Shown: positions 1-5,891 of the stretch, one piece after another | Layout: each line of letters begins with the position of its first letter | Position numbering within the stretch: position 1 is the first letter of the stretch | Assembly (NCBI GenBank): GCA_903834645.1 | Contig: CAILKA010000534.1 | Location: forward strand, 1 to 6,268 | Origin: an uncultured beta proteobacterium | Lineage (GTDB): Bacteria > Pseudomonadota > Gammaproteobacteria > Burkholderiales > Burkholderiaceae_C | Length of the DNA: 6,268 nucleotides | Direction of reading: 5' to 3' | Notes under the pieces: generated by a model | What the model was told of the DNA's origin: nothing | The model's database searches: none | Seen by the model: the letters and a program-made list of their open reading frames with translations, nothing else | Position numbers and translations under genes: made by a program

Positions 1-525
1 CGCACCGCGGTCACGATGTTCCTGTCGGGCCAGGTCGCGATGGTGTCCACCGGCATGCAGTTCCTGGCCCAGGTGCAGAACGCCAACCCGGGCCTGTACC
101 CGCAGGTGCAGGTGGCGCCACAGCTCGGGGCCGGGCGCCCGAACCTGGCGGTGATGAACCTGGCCGTGCCCAGCGCCAGCCGCGAGCCGGAGCTGGCCTT
201 CGCCCTGGCGGCCTTCGTCACCGATGCGCGCAACCAGCTGGCGCTGGCGCGTCGCGTGCCCGTGCTGCCCTCCAGCGCCGCGAGCTACGAAGACGCACTC
301 TTCACCGCCTCCAGCGGCGACCCCGTGCTCGACGCCGCCCGCGCGCTGACCGTGCGACAGGTGCGCGAAGGCACGGTGCTGGTTCCCCCGGTGCGGCGCT
401 ACAGCCGGCTGCGCGCGAGCTTCGTGCGCGCGCTGCAGTCGGCCATGCTGGGGCGGCAGGATCCCAACGAGGCCGTGCACACGGTGGCGCGCGAGTGGCG
501 CGGCCTGCTCGGGTGCCGGGCCTGA
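1..525 (+). CDS. ABC sugar transporter solute-binding protein, C-terminal part (5' truncated by window)
   Basis: The reading frame is open from base 1 and ends at TGA 523-525, giving 174 residues. The start codon and any signal or lipoprotein peptide lie upstream of the window. Near its beginning is FLSGQVAMVSTG (residues 7-18), the 'F..GkaAM...G' block typical of family 1 extracellular sugar-binding proteins (MalE/UgpB type). It is followed by NLAVMNLAVPSAS and a segment resembling 'pe.A..F..Fl', then the helical C-terminal lobe ending in a Trp-containing helix. Proteins of this kind bind a sugar or oligosaccharide in the periplasm and deliver it to the membrane permeases, which are encoded just downstream here. 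That adjacency supports the call. The ligand cannot be read from this fragment; an alpha-mannoside is inferred only from the downstream mannosidase. The fragment contains no lysine. The family is fairly certain, the substrate is not. Confidence 0.87.
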   Translation, partial: RTAVTMFLSGQVAMVSTGMQFLAQVQNANPGLYPQVQVAPQLGAGRPNLAVMNLAVPSASREPELAFALAAFVTDARNQLALARRVPVLPSSAASYEDALFTASSGDPVLDAARALTVRQVREGTVLVPPVRRYSRLRASFVRALQSAMLGRQDPNEAVHTVAREWRGLLGCRA

Positions 526-531
526 GCGGCC

Positions 532-540
532 GGAGCAGGA
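532..540 (+). promoter_or_regulatory. Ribosome binding site for the ROK gene
   Basis: The purine-rich GGAGCAGGA lies between the stop of the binding-protein gene and ATG 545, with GGAG 9 nt before the start codon. It favours ATG 545 over the in-frame GTG at 593 as the start of the ROK protein. Confidence 0.55.
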
Positions 541-544
541 CGCC

Positions 545-1510
545 ATGACGGACCCGGCACACATCCCTGCGCCCACCCCTGCACCGCAGGCCGTGCTCGC
601 CCTCGAGTTCGGCGGCACGCGCCTGCGCGGCGGGCTCGTCACCCGCGAGGGAGAGCTGCTCGCGGGGGCATCGACCGCCACCGAAGCTCACCGCGGGGCG
701 GCCCATGTGCTCGCGCAGGCCGACGCGCTGCTGGCCTCGCTGCAGCCGGCCCTTGCGGGGGCGCGGCTGGCGGGCCTGGGCATCAGCGCAGCCGGCATCA
801 TCGACCGCCCGGGTGCGCGCGTGCTGGCCGCCCACGACACGATGCCGGGATGGGCCGGCACGGGGCTGCGCAGCCACTTCCAGGCACGGCTGGGGGCCGG
901 GTTCCCGGTGTGGGCCGACAACGACGCCAACTGCGCCCTGGCGGGCGAACTCTGGCGGGGCGGCCACGCCACGGACGATGCGGCCCTCACCGTGATGCTG
1001 ACGCTCGGCACCGGCCTGGGCGGCGCCATCGCCCATGGCGGGCGGGTGCTCGCAGGCGCCAGCCAGCGCGCGGGCCATTTCGGCTCGGTGCGCACGTGGC
1101 ACGCGCGCCAGCAGGCCGTCGTGCCGCTGGAGAGCGTGGTCAGCGGCACGGGGCTGATGAACCTCTACCACCTGGCCGCGCCCCCGGGCGCGCCGCGGGC
1201 CGCGGGCGGCGAGGAAGTGGCCCGGTGGGCGGCCGACGCGGCGGCGCCGGCACACCCCCACGCGCAGGCGGCGATGCGCGAGTGGGGCCAGCTGCTCGCG
1301 GATTTCCTGCAGGATCTGCACGTTTCGCTCGACCCGGCGCTCGTGATCCTGGGCGGCGGTGTGCTGCGCTCGCAGGCCCAGTGGTGGGCCCCGCTGGCAC
1401 AGCGGCTCGAGGCGCACGGCATGTCGCTGCGCCTGGCGCCCGCCGCGCTCGGGAACGACGCCGGGCTGCTGGGTGCCGCGAGCCTGGCGTGGCAGCACCT
1501 TCCCGCCTGA
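545..1510 (+). CDS. ROK-family sugar kinase-like protein, variant lacking the zinc-binding motif
   Basis: This 321-residue protein has the size and layout of a ROK (repressor/ORF/kinase) sugar kinase and no N-terminal helix-turn-helix, so it is a kinase-type member, not a repressor. The phosphate-binding loop is LEFGGTRLRGGLV (residues 20-32), with Glu21 where most ROK kinases have Asp. DNDAN (125-129) carries the likely catalytic base Asp127. LGTGLGGAIAHGG (154-166) is the second glycine-rich phosphate block, and ILGGGVL near the C terminus is also typical. ROK kinases phosphorylate hexoses such as glucose, mannose or N-acetylmannosamine with ATP in the cytoplasm. Two family hallmarks are altered. 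The usual GExGH reads GHFGS (177-181), and the CxCGxxGCxE zinc motif is missing, leaving only PLES (194-197). Its place between transporter genes and upstream of a mannosidase suggests phosphorylation of released mannose, but given these changes the substrate and even kinase activity are uncertain. The first 16 residues are a Pro/Ala-rich extension. Confidence 0.85.
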   Translation: MTDPAHIPAPTPAPQAVLALEFGGTRLRGGLVTREGELLAGASTATEAHRGAAHVLAQADALLASLQPALAGARLAGLGISAAGIIDRPGARVLAAHDTMPGWAGTGLRSHFQARLGAGFPVWADNDANCALAGELWRGGHATDDAALTVMLTLGTGLGGAIAHGGRVLAGASQRAGHFGSVRTWHARQQAVVPLESVVSGTGLMNLYHLAAPPGAPRAAGGEEVARWAADAAAPAHPHAQAAMREWGQLLADFLQDLHVSLDPALVILGGGVLRSQAQWWAPLAQRLEAHGMSLRLAPAALGNDAGLLGAASLAWQHLPA

Positions 1511-1520
1511 GACCCGGCCC

Positions 1521-2408
1521 ATGCCCACCCGCGACCGCGCCCCGCGCCTGCAGCACCCGCTGGTGCCGCTGCTGTTCCTGCTGCCGGCCTGCATCGTGCT
1601 CGGCTCGCTCGTGCTCTACCCCGCGCTCAAGGCCGTGTGGATGAGCTTCACCGACTACAACCTCATCAACGCGCCGCACTTCGTGGGCCTGGCCAACTAC
1701 GCGCGGCTGTGGTCCGACCCCGCCTTCTGGAGCGCGCTGCGCAACACGCTGCTGTACCTCGCGGTGGTGGTGCCGGTGCTCGTCGTGGCGCCCATCTTCC
1801 TGGCCCTGCTCGTCAACCGCAGCCTGCCCGGCATCGCCTTCTTCCGTGCCGCGATCTACCTGCCGGTGGTGACCTCGCTCGTCATCAGTGCGCTTGTGTG
1901 GAAGTGGGTCTACGAGGAGCGCGGGCTGCTCAACCACTTCCTGCTCGCCACCGGCCTCACGCGCGACCCCGTGGCCTTCCTGGCCGACCCCGCGCATGCG
2001 CTCTTCGCCGTGATGGCCGTGACAGTGTGGAGCGGCATGGGCTACTACATGGTGATCTACCTGGCCGGGCTGCAGGCCATCCCGCGCCACCTCTACGAGG
2101 CCGCCGAGGTCGAGGGCGTGAGCCGCTGGCAGCAGACGCTGCACATCACGATCCCGATGCTGCGGCCCTCCATCGCGGTGGTGGCGGTGATGTCGTCGAT
2201 CTCGGCCATGAAGGTCTTCGAGGAGGTCTACGTGATGACCCAGGGCGGACCGCTGGACGCCACGAAGACACTTGTTTTCCTCATTTACGAGTCGGCCTTC
2301 GTCGAGTTCGAGATGGGCTATGCATCGGCCATCGGCGTGGTGCTGTTCGCCATCACGCTCGTGCTGTCGCTGCTCAACCTACGCGCCCTGCGGGAGCTGC
2401 GCCGATGA
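1521..2408 (+). CDS. ABC sugar transporter permease, MalF/UgpA type
   Basis: This 295-residue integral membrane protein has about six hydrophobic segments, near residues 13-35, 74-97, 108-128, 159-184, 214-235 and 266-288. The cytoplasmic coupling (EAA) loop is clear: EAAEVEGVSRWQQTLHITIP (193-212), matching EAA...G.........I.LP, which docks onto the ATPase. MTQGGPLDATKTLVFLIYESAF (239-260) is the block usual for MalF/UgpA-type sugar permeases. ATG 1521 is chosen because it lies 10 nt after the ROK stop and gives the normal family N terminus of a short basic tail followed by the first membrane helix. The frame is open further upstream, but that stretch lies inside the ROK gene. The Shine-Dalgarno is weak, so translation may be coupled to the gene before. 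The protein pairs with the next gene as the heterodimeric inner-membrane channel. Its stop overlaps that gene's start (ATGA). Substrate is not readable. Confidence 0.93.
   Translation: MPTRDRAPRLQHPLVPLLFLLPACIVLGSLVLYPALKAVWMSFTDYNLINAPHFVGLANYARLWSDPAFWSALRNTLLYLAVVVPVLVVAPIFLALLVNRSLPGIAFFRAAIYLPVVTSLVISALVWKWVYEERGLLNHFLLATGLTRDPVAFLADPAHALFAVMAVTVWSGMGYYMVIYLAGLQAIPRHLYEAAEVEGVSRWQQTLHITIPMLRPSIAVVAVMSSISAMKVFEEVYVMTQGGPLDATKTLVFLIYESAFVEFEMGYASAIGVVLFAITLVLSLLNLRALRELRR
2392..2396 (+). promoter_or_regulatory. Ribosome binding site for the second permease
   Basis: GGGAG inside the 3' end of the first permease gene lies 8 nt before ATG 2405. It supports that start even though the same frame is open for about 770 nt further upstream. 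Confidence 0.5.
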
Positions 2409-3241
2409 GCGGCCCTCGCCCTTCGCTGGCCGAGGCGGCACTGCGCTACACGGGCCTGGTGCTGATGGTCGCGCTCACGATCGGGCCCTTCCTGTGGCTG
2501 TTGTCCACGGCGCTGAAGTCGCCGTCGGAGAACATCCACGCCTTCCCGCCTTCCCTGCTGCCGGCCGAGCCGACGCTGGCCAACTTCGCGCGCGTGCTCG
2601 AGAGCCAGCCCTTTGGCCGCTACCTGATGAACTCGGCGCTCGTGGCCGCACTGGCCGTGGGCTGCAACCTGGTGCTGTCGTCGCTGGCGGGCTACGCGCT
2701 GGCGCGCATCCCCTTCGCCGGTCGCACGGCCGTGTTCGCCGTGCTGCTGGCCTCGATGATGCTGCCCTTCCAGCTGCTCATGATCCCGGTGTACGAACTT
2801 GCGCTCTCGCTCGGGCTGCACAACACCCGCCTCGGGCTCGTGCTTCCGCACGCGTGCACAGCCTTCGGCGTCTTCTTCATGCGCCAGGCCTTCGCCAGCG
2901 TGCCGCCTGCGCTCGAGGAGGCTGCGCTCGTCGAGGGCGTGACCCGCTGGCGCATCTGGTGGCACGTGATGCTGCCGCTGGTCAAGCCGTCTCTCGCCAC
3001 GCTCGCGATCTTCGGCTTCATCGGCGTGTGGGGCGACTTCCTGTGGCCGCTCATCGTCGTGGACGACCCGCGCCTGTACACGCTGCCCCTGGGTGTGAAC
3101 CGCCTGGCCAGTGCCTTCTCGATGGACTGGCGCCTGGTGGCCGCCGGCACCGTGATGTCGGTGCTGCCGATCCTGCTCGTGTTCGTGTTCAGCCAGCGCT
3201 GGTTCATCGCCGGCGCCATGAAGGGAGCGGTGAAGGGATGA
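2405..3241 (+). CDS. ABC sugar transporter permease, MalG/UgpE type
   Basis: This 278-residue membrane protein has about six hydrophobic segments, including residues 14-36, 75-97, 108-130, 142-160, 197-218 and 245-264. The EAA coupling loop is EEAALVEGVTRWRIWWHVMLP (residues 171-191), and the C terminus QRWFIAGAMKGAVKG (264-278) is the characteristic ending of MalG/UgpE/AraQ-type permeases. It is the second half of the sugar channel with the MalF-type protein. ATG 2405 overlaps the stop of the upstream gene as ATGA, which indicates translational coupling, and a GGGAG lies 8 nt upstream. Its own stop overlaps the mannosidase start in the same way. The same frame extends upstream without a stop through the first permease gene, but that part has shadow-frame composition and no membrane-protein character, so it is excluded. 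The specific sugar cannot be read from the sequence. Confidence 0.94.
   Translation: MSGPRPSLAEAALRYTGLVLMVALTIGPFLWLLSTALKSPSENIHAFPPSLLPAEPTLANFARVLESQPFGRYLMNSALVAALAVGCNLVLSSLAGYALARIPFAGRTAVFAVLLASMMLPFQLLMIPVYELALSLGLHNTRLGLVLPHACTAFGVFFMRQAFASVPPALEEAALVEGVTRWRIWWHVMLPLVKPSLATLAIFGFIGVWGDFLWPLIVVDDPRLYTLPLGVNRLASAFSMDWRLVAAGTVMSVLPILLVFVFSQRWFIAGAMKGAVKG
3221..3227 (+). promoter_or_regulatory. Ribosome binding site for the mannosidase gene
   Basis: AAGGGAG at the end of the second permease gene lies 10 nt before ATG 3238. A second purine run, GAAGGG (3232-3237), directly abuts the ATG and is probably too close to act. The first supports ATG 3238 as the start. Confidence 0.5.
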
Positions 3242-5817
3242 GCCGCACGCGCGTCGACGTGGTGGTGCACACGCACTGGGACCGCGAGTGGTACCTGCCC
3301 TACCAGACCACGGTGGCCCGACTCGCGCACGTGCTCGAGGCGGTGGTGTCGCAGCTCGAGGCGGGCACGCTGCAAGGCTTTCTCTTCGACGGGCAGACGG
3401 TGGCCTTCGAGGACATCATGAACCACGGGGAGCCCGCGCTGGTGCAGCGCGTGCGCGAGGCCGTGCAGCGCGGCCAGGTGGCCCTCGGCCCCTGGTACGT
3501 GATGGCCGACGAGTTCCTGTGCAGCGGCGAGTCGCTGCTGCGCAACCTCGAGATCGGCATCGCGGACGCCACCCGCGCGGGCGGGCTGCAGCGCGTGGGC
3601 TACCTGCCCGACAGCTTCGGCCACGTGGCACAGATGCCGCGCCTGCTGCGCGAGTTCGGCATCGAGGCGGCTGTGCTGTGGCGCGGGGCCGATGCGGCCA
3701 CCACCAGCTTCGAGTGGGAGGCGCCGGGCGGCGCCTCGGTGGGCACCGTGTTCCTGCCGGAGGGCTACTACCAGCACCCGCTGAACGTGCCGGGCGCGCA
3801 ACCGGAGCTGCTCGCTCTGCTGCAGCGCCTCAAGGCCCGCAGCGCCGTGCCGCGGCTGCTCTTCACCCAAGGCGGCGACCACCTGCTGCCCGGCGCCGAC
3901 ATGGCTGCCCGGCTGGCGGCCTTCAATGCCTCCCAGGACGAATTCGAGCTCGTGCCGGCCACGCTGGCCGACCACGCGCAGACGCTGCTGGCGGCCACAC
4001 CGGAGCGCGAGCGCCTCGTCGGCGAGCTCCGGGCCAACCGCCAGGCTTTCGTGCTGCCCGACGTGCTGTCCACGCGCCGTTACCTGAAGCGTCTGCATGA
4101 CCAGGCGGAGGACCGACTGCTGGGCGCCATCGAGCCGCTGCTGGCCTGCACGGTGCCGGCTGCTCAGTGGCCCGCGCGTGCGCTGGAACAGGCCTGGCGC
4201 CTCTTGCTCCAGCAGCAGGCGCACGACTCGATCTGCGGCTGCAGCACCGACGCGGTGCACCGCGAGATGGAGCAGCGATTCGTGTCGCTGCAGCAGCGGC
4301 TGGATGCTCTCCAGGCGCATGCACTCGCGGCGGCTGCAATGGTCTCGCTGAACCGGCACGGGGGCGGGCCGGACGTCTGGGCCGACGATGCCCGCTGCAC
4401 CGTCTTCAACCCGCTTGCGCAGCGGCTCCAGGGTTGGCAGGTGCTGCGCGTCTTCCTCGTGGGCCCGCGCCACTCGGCGCTGCGCGTGACCCGCAGTGGC
4501 CAGGCGCTGCCTCACGCACTGCTCGAGGCCACACCGCACGAGGAGATCCGCTCGCCGCTGGACGACTTTCCCGAGCGGCTGCAGGGCTGGAACTACGCGC
4601 TGGCGCTCCCGCTGGACGTGCCCGGGCTCGGTGCGATCGCGCTGGAGATCGAGGCTGTGCCCGACGCGGCGCCCGGCGCCGGGGCACCGATGGCCGCCGA
4701 GGTCACGCCGGGTGCCACCGCGCCCGGTGCACCGGGCGCGCGCATCGAGAACGCGACGCTGGCGCTGTGGCTCGATGCCGCAGGCACGCTGCACCTGACG
4801 GACCGTCGCAGCGGCACCACGCATTCCCCTCTGCTGCAGTGGCTGCACGAGCTCGACGCCGGGGACAGCTACAACTGGAGCCCTCCGCCCGAACCGTCGG
4901 TCCAGGTGGCTTCGTGCCTGCGCGCGCAGGGTGCCTGGCAGCGCGACGGCGCAGCCGAGCTGCGCCTGTCGATCCGGATGGACGTGCCGGCCGGGCTCGC
5001 ACCCGATCGGCGGGGCGCGGCTGCCGAGCGTGTGTGCAACGAAGGGACGCTGTGCCTGCGTCTCCTCGGCGACGAGCCGACGGTGCACGCCGAGCTCGTC
5101 TGGCACAACCGCTCGCGTGACCAGCGCACGCGCCTCCTACTGCCCCTGGCAGACGCGACCGCCCCTTTCTGGACCGACACCGCCTTCACCTGGTCGGAGC
5201 GGCCGCGGGTGCGGCGCGAGGTGCCCGGGGCAGCGTCGCGCCAGGAGATGCCCGTGGCCGTGCTTCCCACGGGCAGCGCGCTGCACGCCGCGCCCTGGTG
5301 GCTGGCGCACGAGGCGATGCACGAGTGCGAGGCGATCGAGCATGCAGGCCGGCCCTTCCTGGCGCTGACATTGGTGCGCAGCGTGGGCTTCCTGTCGCGG
5401 CGCGACCTGCTCACCCGCGGCGTGGGCGCCGGCCCGGACATCGCCACGCCCGAGGCCCAGTGCCTGGGCACCGAGGTGTTCCGCTGGTGCTTCGGGCCCG
5501 GGAGCGCCGCGCAGGCGCTCCCGCAGGCGCGCCGGCTGCGCCGCCCGCCCCTCGTGCTGCGCGGCCACCGCAGCCGCTGGCCCGCGCCCCTGGACATCGG
5601 CAACGCCGAGGTGGTGGTGAGCAGCGTGCGCCGCCTCGGGGCCGAAGGACCGCTGGAGCTGCGCCTGTGGAACCCCACCGACCGGACGCAGCCGCTCGCG
5701 CTCATGCCGGCCCAGTGGCAGGCCGTGCGGGCCGACGGCACGCCCGTGGCACCCACCGCCGCCGATCGCCACGCCGTGGCCCCGCACGCCCTGCTGACAC
5801 TGCGAGCGTGCGCATGA
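3238..5817 (+). CDS. Cytoplasmic GH38 alpha-mannosidase
   Basis: This 859-residue protein starts directly with the bacterial GH38 signature HTHWDREWY (residues 11-19), with no signal peptide, so it should act in the cytoplasm. His13 and Asp15 are expected zinc ligands. YLPDSFGH (122-129) carries the predicted nucleophile and zinc ligand Asp125, LWRG (147-150) follows, and QQAHDSICGCSTDAVH (326-341) supplies the last zinc ligand, His329. The remainder is the mostly beta-sheet C-terminal region, including GDSYNWSP (542-549). Length is close to that of E. coli MngB. GH38 enzymes are zinc-dependent retaining alpha-mannosidases. The linkage cleaved is not predictable; MngB acts on a mannosylglycerate phosphate, but here import is by ABC transporter, so a non-phosphorylated mannoside is inferred. 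ATG 3238 overlaps the permease stop. A Pro/Ala/Gly-rich linker at about residues 475-502 contains an unusual DNA palindrome. Only two lysines (Lys199 and Lys284) are present. Confidence 0.95.
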   Translation: MSRTRVDVVVHTHWDREWYLPYQTTVARLAHVLEAVVSQLEAGTLQGFLFDGQTVAFEDIMNHGEPALVQRVREAVQRGQVALGPWYVMADEFLCSGESLLRNLEIGIADATRAGGLQRVGYLPDSFGHVAQMPRLLREFGIEAAVLWRGADAATTSFEWEAPGGASVGTVFLPEGYYQHPLNVPGAQPELLALLQRLKARSAVPRLLFTQGGDHLLPGADMAARLAAFNASQDEFELVPATLADHAQTLLAATPERERLVGELRANRQAFVLPDVLSTRRYLKRLHDQAEDRLLGAIEPLLACTVPAAQWPARALEQAWRLLLQQQAHDSICGCSTDAVHREMEQRFVSLQQRLDALQAHALAAAAMVSLNRHGGGPDVWADDARCTVFNPLAQRLQGWQVLRVFLVGPRHSALRVTRSGQALPHALLEATPHEEIRSPLDDFPERLQGWNYALALPLDVPGLGAIALEIEAVPDAAPGAGAPMAAEVTPGATAPGAPGARIENATLALWLDAAGTLHLTDRRSGTTHSPLLQWLHELDAGDSYNWSPPPEPSVQVASCLRAQGAWQRDGAAELRLSIRMDVPAGLAPDRRGAAAERVCNEGTLCLRLLGDEPTVHAELVWHNRSRDQRTRLLLPLADATAPFWTDTAFTWSERPRVRREVPGAASRQEMPVAVLPTGSALHAAPWWLAHEAMHECEAIEHAGRPFLALTLVRSVGFLSRRDLLTRGVGAGPDIATPEAQCLGTEVFRWCFGPGSAAQALPQARRLRRPPLVLRGHRSRWPAPLDIGNAEVVVSSVRRLGAEGPLELRLWNPTDRTQPLALMPAQWQAVRADGTPVAPTAADRHAVAPHALLTLRACA
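4672..4683. repeat. 12-bp GC palindrome in mannosidase linker
   Basis: CCCGGCGCCGGG is self-complementary with no spacer. It lies about 36 bp before a longer palindrome that shares the GCGCCCGG core. Both fall in the stretch coding for the Pro/Ala/Gly-rich linker. It may be just a consequence of GC-rich codons. Confidence 0.6.
4719..4740. repeat. Perfect 22-bp palindrome inside the mannosidase gene
   Basis: The half-site CGCGCCCGGTG (4719-4729) is followed directly by its exact reverse complement CACCGGGCGCG (4730-4740), with no spacer; the symmetry breaks at the next pair (4718/4741, C and C). It encodes part of a Thr/Ala/Pro/Gly linker. The symmetry is a direct observation. Any role, such as protein binding, cruciform or mRNA hairpin, is unknown. 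Confidence 0.85.
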
Positions 5818-5891
5818 AGCCATCGCGCAGACCCTGCCGCAGCCGCCGCCCCCACTCCGAGCGCCGCCACGAGATCCGGGTGCAGCCATGA
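5814..5891 (+). CDS. Possible 25-residue Arg-rich mini-ORF bridging mannosidase and DUF4127 genes
   Basis: ATG 5814 overlaps the mannosidase stop (ATGA 5814-5817). The frame then runs 25 codons to TGA 5889-5891, which itself overlaps the ATG of the next gene (ATGA 5888-5891). The peptide begins MKPSRRPC and contains eight arginines, one lysine and three histidines, with no hydrophobic segment. It resembles no family I know. Neither start has a good Shine-Dalgarno. The likeliest role, if it is translated, is as a ribosome relay that carries translation across the 70-nt gap and couples the two genes. Codon choice is no better than in neighbouring shadow frames, and high-GC DNA readily gives Arg-rich chance ORFs, so a real peptide product is doubtful. 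Confidence 0.25.
   Translation: MKPSRRPCRSRRPHSERRHEIRVQP

Noticed and set aside
302..1594. Long minus-strand open frame opposite the binding-protein and ROK genes
   Set aside because: Low-complexity Arg/Ala/Gly/Pro composition, no domain, and it overlaps two confident + strand genes completely.
1140..2144. Minus-strand open frame opposite the ROK and first permease genes
   Set aside because: Very His/Gln/Arg-rich, no domain, antisense to the membrane-protein gene; a GC-driven shadow.
1637..2404. Upstream in-frame extension of the second permease
   Set aside because: This stretch is the out-of-frame reading of the first permease. The family N terminus, the Shine-Dalgarno and the ATGA overlap all point to ATG 2405.
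2272..3237. Upstream in-frame extension of the mannosidase
   Set aside because: It is the out-of-frame reading of the second permease. The GH38 signature begins 10 residues after ATG 3238, which has a good ribosome binding site.
2692..5106. Long open frame on the minus strand (804 codons) opposite the second permease and the mannosidase
   Set aside because: It lies antisense to well-supported genes, has no recognisable motif and has Arg/Gln/His/Ala-rich shadow composition. High GC makes stop codons rare in all frames.
5298..5813. Upstream part of the open frame that ends at 5891
   Set aside because: It overlaps the mannosidase C-terminal domain and has shadow composition. Only the last 25 codons, after the mannosidase stop, are worth considering.
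5818..5887. Possible intergenic terminator or promoter before the DUF4127 gene
   Set aside because: I found no stem-loop followed by a T run and no credible -35/-10 pair in this C-rich stretch.
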